Shown here piece by piece: positions 1-5,876 of a stretch of 9,743 bases of DNA. The translations under genes and the position numbers were made by a program. The notes beneath the pieces are model-generated. The model saw nothing but the letters and a program-made list of their open reading frames with translations, ran no database searches and was not told the origin of the DNA. This stretch comes from an uncultured Cytophagaceae bacterium (GTDB lineage: Bacteria; Bacteroidota; Bacteroidia; Cytophagales; Spirosomataceae): contig CAILUB010000178.1 in NCBI GenBank assembly GCA_903837305.1, positions 1 through 9,743 on the forward strand, read 5' to 3'. Every line of letters starts with the position of its first letter. Position 1 is the first letter of the stretch.

Positions 1-34
1 CACAACCCACCACGAGCACGCGTATATTTTTCAT
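1..34 (-). CDS. Start of a leftward gene, probably a Rossmann-fold oxidoreductase (partial)
   Basis: Reading leftward from an ATG at 34-32, the frame stays open to the window edge and gives MKNIRVLVVGC. A short basic start followed by a hydrophobic beta strand ending in Gly-Cys is the usual beginning of the NAD(P)-binding fold in Gfo/Idh/MocA oxidoreductases, where the next residues would complete a GxGxxG loop. Only eleven codons are visible, so the family is an inference. The gene is divergent from the esterase/pectinesterase gene, with 68 bases between the two starts. If it is a Gfo/Idh/MocA dehydrogenase, it would fit the Tat-exported epimerase-like gene on the other side, because these two families often sit together in Bacteroidota sugar loci. 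Other Rossmann or response-regulator-like proteins can start the same way. Confidence 0.45.
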   Translation of the reverse strand, partial: MKNIRVLVVGC

Positions 35-102
35 AGTTCTTGATTTAGACCCTTAAATTAGGAAGAATGATTAGAATAATCGAAACTTAGCCTTTACAAA
101 TT

Positions 103-1980
103 ATGCGCAACCTCCTTATTTTATTGATGCTTAGTTCTTTGAGCCTTCTAGCTCAAAATAAATCGGGCATTACGGGTAAACCTGACACTTCCTTTACCAA
201 TTATTCGGCCTGGCAGAATTTGTTGAAAGAGGATCCAACAGTACGTCTAGCCAACTTTCAAAGTTCAAAGTCCAAAGTTCAAAGTTCAGTCTATAAAGTT
301 ATAGGGTCGAGAAAACTTGCGATAGATGAATATGCGATATCAACCTCTCGAATGCTGCCTACGTTGGTTTTTTTCCATGGCGGTGGCTGGCGAACGGGAC
401 ATCGTTCACAGCATATTCCTTTGGCAAAAGCATTAGCGGATCGTGGCTATCGGGTCTTTTTAGTCGAATACCGTTTGTCCACCGAAGCCTTATATCCTGC
501 GGCTATGGTAGATGTACAGGCAGCCTTGCAATGGGTTTCGAAGCGCAAGAATGTGGGAGAAATCTATGTAGCCGGTTATTCTGCGGGGGGGCAAATGGCC
601 GCACTTTTAGGATCTGTTCAAGATGAAAATACCTATGGTAAGGGAGTAAAAGTAGCCGGAGTAATTGATATCGATGGAATTCTAGCCTTCATTCATCCAG
701 AATCAGGAGAAGGGGATGATAGCAAGCGAATTTCAGCCGCAACACATTATTTCGGTTTTAATAAGGTAGATGGAGAGGCGATCTGGAAGGAAGCGTCAGC
801 TTTGAGCCATGTTTCTAAAGGAGATCCGCCTGTACTATTCTTGAATTCTGGTGTCGAGCGCATGCATGCAGGACGCACGGATTTTATACAAAAAATGACA
901 GCTTTAGGCATTCATACAGAATACTTTACCTTCGAAAACTCGCCACATACCTTTGTTTTAATGAATCACTGGTTCGATCAGGTGGTCGAACGGATGGACC
1001 GTTTTATGCGCAAGCGACTCGTGGTGGGTGTTGACTTTAAGACAATACAAGCGGCGGTAGATTTGGCTCGTCCTGGTCAGGAAATTTTTATCAATAATGG
1101 CAATTACCAAGAAAAGGTATTCATCGATTCATTGAAGCACCACCTATCTTTTGTGGGGGAAAGCAGGGATGGTGTGGTGTTGCGGGAGACGATTGCGCGG
1201 GATATTTGGCGTTGTTCAAATCCAGATGATTATGGTGCTGGAGTGTTGAATATCAAAGGGCACGATTTGTCATTCCGGAATATGACCATTGTGAATGAAT
1301 ATGGATTCACGGCGACGAAGGATGTGACGATTCCCTGTTTGAATGAGGCGGGAAAGGAGACGACCACGACTGTTCAAAAATATGCTTTGCCTAGGGAAAA
1401 GGGAGAGAAAGAGGGAGAGAAGATCGTGCGAGTAGATGGACATCAATTTGCAGTCCGTACGATGCCCGGTGCCACACGTTTGTCATTCGAACATTGCACC
1501 ATCCGGTCTGGAGGGGGTGATACGGTAAGTCCATGGGATGTGAATGTGGGGATGTATTACTTGAATGATTGTTTGATTGAAGGGGGAGTGGATTTATATT
1601 GTCCACGCGGCTATGCCTTGGCTGAGAATTGCACCTTTGTGTGTCACAATACGAGTGCGGCGATTTGGCATGATGGATCTGGAGAGCAAGGAGCAAAGAC
1701 GGTTTTGAAGAACTGTCGGTTCATCGGGGATCCGGGTTATAAGTTAGGGCGCTACCACCGGGAGGCTCAGTTTTATCTTTTGAACTGTTCGTTCGATAAA
1801 AATATGGCCGATGCTCCTATCTATCAATCGGGTGACCGAGTGCTTAATTGGGGTCATCGCGTGTATTATGTGGATTGCCACAAGGATGGAGGCGACTTTG
1901 CGTGGCATAAAAACAATACAATAATCAAGGCAAGCGATTTGACCTTTAGGACGGTTTTTGGAGAAAAATGGATAAAATAA
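103..1980 (+). CDS. Exported alpha/beta-hydrolase esterase fused to a pectinesterase-like beta-helix
   Basis: A 625-residue two-domain protein. Residues 1-17 form a Sec signal peptide (hydrophobic core, likely cleavage after LLA at 17), so it should act in the periplasm or outside. Residues about 65-305 are an alpha/beta-hydrolase: oxyanion-hole motif HGGGW (92-96), nucleophile elbow GYSAGG with Ser160, and a C-terminal His282 in SPHTF. The acid member is unclear; Glu252 in NSGVER is a candidate. Residues about 309-615 resemble family CE8 pectin methylesterase: FKTIQAAVD (312-320), GNYQEKV (333-339), then Asp473 in GGDT, Asp497 in VDLY and Arg550 in LGRYH. These correspond to the two catalytic aspartates and the arginine of the QDTLY, DFIFG and LGRPW signatures, but the Gln and the Trp of those signatures are not present. 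The likely role is de-esterification of pectin-like polysaccharide (methyl and perhaps acetyl esters). Which ester each domain cleaves is not visible. No Shine-Dalgarno is seen. Confidence 0.85.
   Translation: MRNLLILLMLSSLSLLAQNKSGITGKPDTSFTNYSAWQNLLKEDPTVRLANFQSSKSKVQSSVYKVIGSRKLAIDEYAISTSRMLPTLVFFHGGGWRTGHRSQHIPLAKALADRGYRVFLVEYRLSTEALYPAAMVDVQAALQWVSKRKNVGEIYVAGYSAGGQMAALLGSVQDENTYGKGVKVAGVIDIDGILAFIHPESGEGDDSKRISAATHYFGFNKVDGEAIWKEASALSHVSKGDPPVLFLNSGVERMHAGRTDFIQKMTALGIHTEYFTFENSPHTFVLMNHWFDQVVERMDRFMRKRLVVGVDFKTIQAAVDLARPGQEIFINNGNYQEKVFIDSLKHHLSFVGESRDGVVLRETIARDIWRCSNPDDYGAGVLNIKGHDLSFRNMTIVNEYGFTATKDVTIPCLNEAGKETTTTVQKYALPREKGEKEGEKIVRVDGHQFAVRTMPGATRLSFEHCTIRSGGGDTVSPWDVNVGMYYLNDCLIEGGVDLYCPRGYALAENCTFVCHNTSAAIWHDGSGEQGAKTVLKNCRFIGDPGYKLGRYHREAQFYLLNCSFDKNMADAPIYQSGDRVLNWGHRVYYVDCHKDGGDFAWHKNNTIIKASDLTFRTVFGEKWIK
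253..286 (+). repeat. Tandem heptamer (CAAAGTT) inside the esterase gene
   Basis: Four head-to-tail copies of a seven-base unit run from 259 to 286: CAAAGTT, CAAAGTC, CAAAGTT, CAAAGTT. They are preceded by AACTTT at 253-258, which makes AACTTTCAAAGTT a perfect inverted repeat. The array encodes residues 53-62 (QSSKSKVQSS), a Ser/Lys/Gln stretch between the signal peptide and the hydrolase domain. Because seven is not a multiple of three, gain or loss of one copy would shift the reading frame. Similar heptamer strings occur between genes in some Bacteroidota; that remark is from memory. Confidence 0.85.
1401..1423 (+). repeat. Homopurine 12-base imperfect duplication in the pectinesterase-like domain
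   Basis: GGGAGAGAA occurs at 1401-1409 and again at 1413-1421, twelve bases apart, within an uninterrupted purine run from 1393 to 1423. It encodes the charged low-complexity stretch REKGEKEGEK (residues 431-440), which probably forms a loop projecting from the beta-helix. The unit is a multiple of three, so copy change would keep the frame. Confidence 0.75.
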
Positions 1981-1984
1981 ATTA

Positions 1985-2011
1985 TTGTATCATTAAAATA
2001 CATTAACTTTG
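1985..2011 (+). promoter_or_regulatory. Bacteroidota-type promoter for the epimerase-like gene
   Basis: TAACTTTG at 2004-2011 is an exact match to the Bacteroidota -7 consensus TAnnTTTG. A TTG at 1985-1987 sits 16 bases upstream, slightly closer than the usual spacing. Transcription would start near 2018 and leave a leader of about 20 bases before the ATG at 2038. The element lies in the 57-base gap after the esterase/pectinesterase stop, so the epimerase-like gene can be transcribed on its own. No experimental support is available from sequence. Confidence 0.6.
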
Positions 2012-2037
2012 TTCAGTTACCTCTAAACTTATCAATT

Positions 2038-2928
2038 ATGAACTCGAGAAGAAGATTTCTTCAACAATCTGGCGCTTTTCTGGCCGCTAGCGTTTTAGCA
2101 CCTCGTTTCTTATCTGCACAAACGTTTACCAATCGTCCGGTCGGTATTCAGTTGTTTACCTTTTTTGGAAAATTTGACCAAGATGTAAAAGGGAATTTGC
2201 AGAAGATTGCGGAACTAGGATATACGGAGATTGAATCAGCTTTCTCGATGTTACCCGGTTTTTATGGGATGAAAGGCAAAGAGTTTATGGCATTGAACAA
2301 AGATTTAGGATTAAATTGGGTTTCACACCACGTGGTGGGAGCCCCTTTGAAACCTCGTCCAGGAATGGATATGTCGCGTTTCCCTAAGATGGTTAATTTG
2401 CGCGATGATGCGCAGCAAGCGGTGGATAATGCAGCGGAGGCAGGTGTAAAATACCTCGTATGTGCCAATATCCCGATTGATACAAGGGAAGAAGTTGCTC
2501 AGGCAGTTGAAACCTTAAACAAAGCAGGAGAATTGGCGAAGAAAGCAGGACTTACGTTCTGTTACCATAACCACGATGCAGAATTTAAAGCAGTAGAAGG
2601 CCAAAAACCTTTCGACGTATTCTCCTCTCAAGTACCTGCCGACTTATTGAAATTTGAATTGGATTTAGGATGGGCTTCGAAAGCTGGGGCAGATCCAGTG
2701 GAATTGTTCAAACAACATCCTGGACGTTTCCCTTTATGCCATATCAAAGATTTCGACTCAGAATTTAAGAATATTCTTCCAGTGGGAGAGGGTGTGGTGA
2801 ACTATAAGCGCATTTTTGATGCAGCTAAATCTGGAGGCCTAGAGCACTTCTTTGTAGAACACGATTTCCCGAAAGACGCTTTCGAAAGCCTTCGCATCAG
2901 CAAGAAGGCTTTGGACGCAATTTTATAA
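2038..2928 (+). CDS. Tat-exported sugar phosphate isomerase/epimerase-like TIM-barrel protein
   Basis: A 296-residue protein of the AP-endonuclease-2-type TIM-barrel superfamily, which includes xylose isomerase-like and sugar epimerase enzymes. The N-terminus SRRRFLQ (3-9) followed by a hydrophobic stretch and a probable cut after FLSA (27) is a classic twin-arginine signal, so the protein folds in the cytoplasm and is exported. Putative metal and substrate residues fall on successive barrel strands: YHNHDAEF (176-183), ELDLGW with Glu207 and Asp209, CHIKD with His235 and Asp238, and Glu274 in FFVEHDF. GEG at 250-252 is also typical. In Bacteroidota such proteins accompany Gfo/Idh/MocA oxidoreductases and act on keto-sugars or glycosides. 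The exact reaction (isomerase, epimerase or 3-keto-glycoside lyase) cannot be read from sequence. The gene has its own promoter and converges on the amylosucrase gene across a shared terminator. Confidence 0.85.
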   Translation: MNSRRRFLQQSGAFLAASVLAPRFLSAQTFTNRPVGIQLFTFFGKFDQDVKGNLQKIAELGYTEIESAFSMLPGFYGMKGKEFMALNKDLGLNWVSHHVVGAPLKPRPGMDMSRFPKMVNLRDDAQQAVDNAAEAGVKYLVCANIPIDTREEVAQAVETLNKAGELAKKAGLTFCYHNHDAEFKAVEGQKPFDVFSSQVPADLLKFELDLGWASKAGADPVELFKQHPGRFPLCHIKDFDSEFKNILPVGEGVVNYKRIFDAAKSGGLEHFFVEHDFPKDAFESLRISKKALDAIL

Positions 2929-2975
2929 TCCGCCTAACGGTTTTTTAGTGTTTAATGATTGAATTTTGATTCTGG

Positions 2976-3008
2976 AAAAACATCCCCCCTATAGGGGATG
3001 TTTTTTTT
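2976..3008. terminator. Bidirectional intrinsic terminator between converging genes
   Basis: CATCCCC (2981-2987) pairs perfectly with GGGGATG (2994-3000) around a six-base loop. The stem is extended by A5 at 2976-2980 opposite the T run at 3001-3008. Read rightward, a GC-rich hairpin is followed by eight T. Read leftward, it is followed by five T. It therefore serves both the epimerase-like gene (stop at 2926-2928) and the amylosucrase operon. The leftward amylosucrase stop codon (3009-3007) lies at the edge of the T run, so there is almost no 3' untranslated spacer on that side. Confidence 0.88.
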
Positions 3009-4923
3009 ATTTTAAGACATAAAACTGATACGGCGCAAAAGCCAAATGCTCATGATCCATCCCGATTTGAAGCGTTTTGTTTGACCATAAATCTTTCATT
3101 GCTGTTGCCCGTTCGCCGAACGCACCTAACAGATAATAAGTCACCTCTTGAGGCTGTGAACTAAAATTGAATAGGAAATACACTTTTTCGCCATCTAGGA
3201 AGCGCTCAAAACCGATGATTGAACTATTCTGCACTTCTAACCAATGAATATTTTTTAAGTCAGCCACCACTTTCAGTGATTTACGCAGCTTGATCAATTT
3301 CTGTAAATTCGAGAATACCTTATTTTCGATAGTATTCGATTTATCTACCGCCTCATTCTTCTTCCAATCAATAATTGGGCGGTGCATCCAGCGGTTATCA
3401 TATGATTTTCCTGGATCCTTTAAATATGAGTAGTCATTCGTGTAGGCTGCCTCATCGCCATAGAACAACATAGGGACGCCACCCACAAATAGACTTTGTG
3501 CCTGCATCAGCGTTATCTTATCGATAGAAGTCTGGATAGTCGCTGCATTATTCGAGTTGATAGCTTTCTCTAATCCACAGAGAGAGGCTAAAGAACCTGA
3601 AATGCGCGCATCCTGAGTTTTTGGATTTACGGCAAACAAGGCTCCAGTCGCAGGAGACTCGATGCCGCCGCTGTAATAGTTTTTGATATAAGATCGGTGA
3701 TCGTAGGGATTAAATCCAGATTGCTCGATCATCCAATCGTCATAGCCTAAACCGATATCATCGTGGCAACGGGTATAGGTTAACCAGGTAGCCCCTTTTG
3801 GTTTGCGTACTAATTCGTTTTGGGCGGTGTGCATTATACGGATATCTCCGGTGGCGAGTGCATCCCATTGAACAGCCATTTGAGTGGCGTTATAGGCGAA
3901 ATCGCATTCATGAGTAGCGAAACGGCCTGTCCCAAAGTATTCCATAATCTGGGCAGGAGCCACAATGGCTTCGCCTAAAATGGCCATACCTGGGGTAGCC
4001 ACCTCCACGCACATTTTAATCAATTGCAATAATTGGTGTGCTTCGGGTAAGTTTTGGCAAGTGGTTCCCATTTGTTTCCAAATGAAAGCCGGTGCATCGA
4101 TACGTACCACATCCACTCCTAAGTTAGCGTAGTAAAATACGTTCGCGAGCATTTCTATAAAGACTTTGGGATTGGTATAATTTAAGTCCCATTGGTACTG
4201 ATGAAAAACTGACATCACCCATTTGTCTAACTTTTCGTCATAGGTAAAGCTACCAGGAGAGCTTTCAGGGAAAATCTCCGGCATCGATTCCTCCATCGCA
4301 TCGGGGATGCGACGGTCATCGTATAGGTAGAAATAGTCTTGGTATTCTTTGATTCCAGCCTTCGCAAGCTTAGCCCATTCGTGGTGATGCGACGTGTGGT
4401 TTAACACGATGTCGATCATCAAATACATATCCTTTTGTTGCAGAGCCTTTTGGAACTCACGTAAATCATCGATCGTTCCTAATTTCTCCTCCACCATGCG
4501 AAAATCTTCCACCGCATATCCGCCATCGCTTTCTCCTTCCGGGCTTTTAAACAAGGGCATCAAATGAAGAAAATTCACGCCTAATTTCTCTAAATAGGGA
4601 AGTTTCGCGGGTAAATCTGTGATTTTGCCTGCGAAACGATCTACATATAAACTCATTCCGACTAGATCTTGGCTCAAAAACCAATTTTCCTCTTTCCTAG
4701 CTTTTACCTCATCGCGCTTTCTATGCTCTGGACTACGGTCTGTATAAGCTTGAAAAATGGTTTCTAATAAATCGGTAAATAACGGACTCTCCCCATAGAT
4801 TGTACTGAAATGGGATCGAATATCATCTAGATTCGCTGTTAATCTTTCTTGAAAGCCAGCATCTTTTATTTTGTATGATTTTACAAGCGCATTTGCCTGT
4901 TTTAGAAGAGCGGAATTGTACAC
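3007..4923 (-). CDS. ams: Amylosucrase (GH13 sucrose glucosyltransferase), intracellular
   Basis: A 638-residue protein, nearly the length of Neisseria polysaccharea amylosucrase (636). It transfers glucose from sucrose onto an alpha-1,4-glucan and releases fructose. The N-terminal helical region (1-85) precedes the GH13 barrel. Compared from memory with the Neisseria enzyme, these residues are kept: Asp133 (SDGGYAV), His176 (LNHTS), Arg274 and nucleophile Asp276 (VRIDAPAFIWKQMG), acid/base Glu318 (LGEAI), His387-Asp388-Asp389 (CHDDIG), Arg410 (YDHR), Arg440 (DARISG) and Arg511 (NRWMHRP). Pro215 stands where Neisseria has Arg226. There is no signal peptide, so it should act in the cytoplasm. 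The start is GTG at 4923-4921: an in-frame stop lies three codons upstream, and the next Met is residue 90, inside the conserved fold. It is third in an operon, six bases after the fructokinase. A close relative that mainly hydrolyses sucrose cannot be excluded. Confidence 0.93.
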   Translation of the reverse strand: MYNSALLKQANALVKSYKIKDAGFQERLTANLDDIRSHFSTIYGESPLFTDLLETIFQAYTDRSPEHRKRDEVKARKEENWFLSQDLVGMSLYVDRFAGKITDLPAKLPYLEKLGVNFLHLMPLFKSPEGESDGGYAVEDFRMVEEKLGTIDDLREFQKALQQKDMYLMIDIVLNHTSHHHEWAKLAKAGIKEYQDYFYLYDDRRIPDAMEESMPEIFPESSPGSFTYDEKLDKWVMSVFHQYQWDLNYTNPKVFIEMLANVFYYANLGVDVVRIDAPAFIWKQMGTTCQNLPEAHQLLQLIKMCVEVATPGMAILGEAIVAPAQIMEYFGTGRFATHECDFAYNATQMAVQWDALATGDIRIMHTAQNELVRKPKGATWLTYTRCHDDIGLGYDDWMIEQSGFNPYDHRSYIKNYYSGGIESPATGALFAVNPKTQDARISGSLASLCGLEKAINSNNAATIQTSIDKITLMQAQSLFVGGVPMLFYGDEAAYTNDYSYLKDPGKSYDNRWMHRPIIDWKKNEAVDKSNTIENKVFSNLQKLIKLRKSLKVVADLKNIHWLEVQNSSIIGFERFLDGEKVYFLFNFSSQPQEVTYYLLGAFGERATAMKDLWSNKTLQIGMDHEHLAFAPYQFYVLK

Positions 4924-4929
4924 GTTAGC

Positions 4930-5871
4930 TTAATTAAAAATACTATTATTCAAATTCTTGAAGGCCTCCATCGCTCCAAGGTATTCACAAGTTCTAGCCC
5001 CTGCTTTATTGGCGTTTTCTACAATCTTTTTCCATGCAGATAAATCAAGATCATGGAAATTTAATCCATCCAATTGATAAAGAACGGCTCCTACAAAAGC
5101 GTCTCCAGCACCCGTCGTATCCACTGGTTTTACAGGAATACTTGGAATGATGTGGGTTTTACCTGCCAAACCCAATAAGGTCCCCTCTTTCCCTAAGGTA
5201 ATTGCGAATACGCCTGGACAGATATCTAATAAGGCTTCAGTCGCCTCTTCTACCGTTTCTGTTTCGGTAATTAACAGCGCTTCTTCATCCGAAAGTTTAG
5301 TAAAATCAGCCTCTTTTAAAAAGATCAAACTTTGCTTGATGAAGGAAGGTATTTTATCGCCAAACAATAAATGGCGGTAATTTGGGTCGAAACTGATGAT
5401 TTTGCCCTCTTTTTTCGCACGATCTTTTAACGAATAATAGGCCGCATTTAATGGTCCAGCTAGGAATGCCGTGGCTGATCCGAAGTGAACAATATTCACG
5501 TTTGCGAAATCGATAGAAGATACCTCAGCTTCTGTTAGTTCTGCATCTGCGCCGCGGTTAAAGATAAAATCACGTTCTCCATCTAGCATTAAAGACACAT
5601 ATGCGAAGGTGGTAAAGGTATTTTTATCTAAGTGAACGTGGTTCGTGTTCACATTGAAATCTTGCATCACCGAGATCATTTGGCGTCCAAAAGGGTCATT
5701 CCCCACTTTTGCACTCAAGCTCACTTGGCCGCCTAAGGCTCCGATGGCCGCCGCCACATTGGTAGGGGCTCCTCCTGGTTTTTTTAAGAAATTTTGACCG
5801 TCTGAAAGGCTTGAACCTTTGTCAGTACAGATCATATCAATCAGGGCTTCGCCAATACAGATAACACTCAT
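4930..5871 (-). CDS. Fructokinase, PfkB/ribokinase family
   Basis: A 313-residue sugar kinase that most likely phosphorylates fructose to fructose-6-phosphate with ATP. PfkB features are clear: N-terminal strand VICIGEALIDMI (3-14), substrate-binding motif PGGAPTNVA (32-40), DPNYR (162-166), the segment KLSDEEALL (192-200), and the C-terminal signature DTTGAGDAF (251-259) with catalytic base Asp257 and the anion hole around GAGD. The GGAPTN form and GEALID start are typical of bacterial fructokinases rather than ribokinases or adenosine kinases. It lies between the MFS permease (5-base gap) and amylosucrase (6-base gap), so it is well placed to use the fructose released from sucrose. Substrate assignment combines family resemblance with this context. 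No signal peptide is present, so it is cytoplasmic. Confidence 0.92.
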   Translation of the reverse strand: MSVICIGEALIDMICTDKGSSLSDGQNFLKKPGGAPTNVAAAIGALGGQVSLSAKVGNDPFGRQMISVMQDFNVNTNHVHLDKNTFTTFAYVSLMLDGERDFIFNRGADAELTEAEVSSIDFANVNIVHFGSATAFLAGPLNAAYYSLKDRAKKEGKIISFDPNYRHLLFGDKIPSFIKQSLIFLKEADFTKLSDEEALLITETETVEEATEALLDICPGVFAITLGKEGTLLGLAGKTHIIPSIPVKPVDTTGAGDAFVGAVLYQLDGLNFHDLDLSAWKKIVENANKAGARTCEYLGAMEAFKNLNNSIFN

Positions 5872-5876
5872 GCGGA

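Noticed and set aside
35..102. Promoter pair for the divergent genes at the left edge
   Set aside because: The gap contains only loose matches to TAnnTTTG with wrong spacing to a TTG, so no site could be supported.
107..112. AAGGAGG on the minus strand near the first start
   Set aside because: It looks like a Shine-Dalgarno, but no leftward start codon follows at a useful distance; it is the complement of codons 2-4 of the esterase gene.
1391..1696. Open frame of 101 codons antisense to the pectinesterase-like domain
   Set aside because: Composition is His/Ser/Pro-rich without a recognisable fold, and the sense strand encodes conserved motifs throughout.
2262..2468. Short antisense open frame in the epimerase-like gene
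   Set aside because: 68 codons with no motif, fully within a gene of a known fold.
2930..2946. Weak hairpin CCG-CCTAA-CGG followed by six T right after the epimerase-like stop
   Set aside because: Only three base pairs in the stem; the strong terminator 35 bases further explains termination better.
5147..5380. Open frames opposite the fructokinase and SDR genes (also 7588-7845)
   Set aside because: Both lie inside well-supported kinase and dehydrogenase coding sequence and show no motif of their own.
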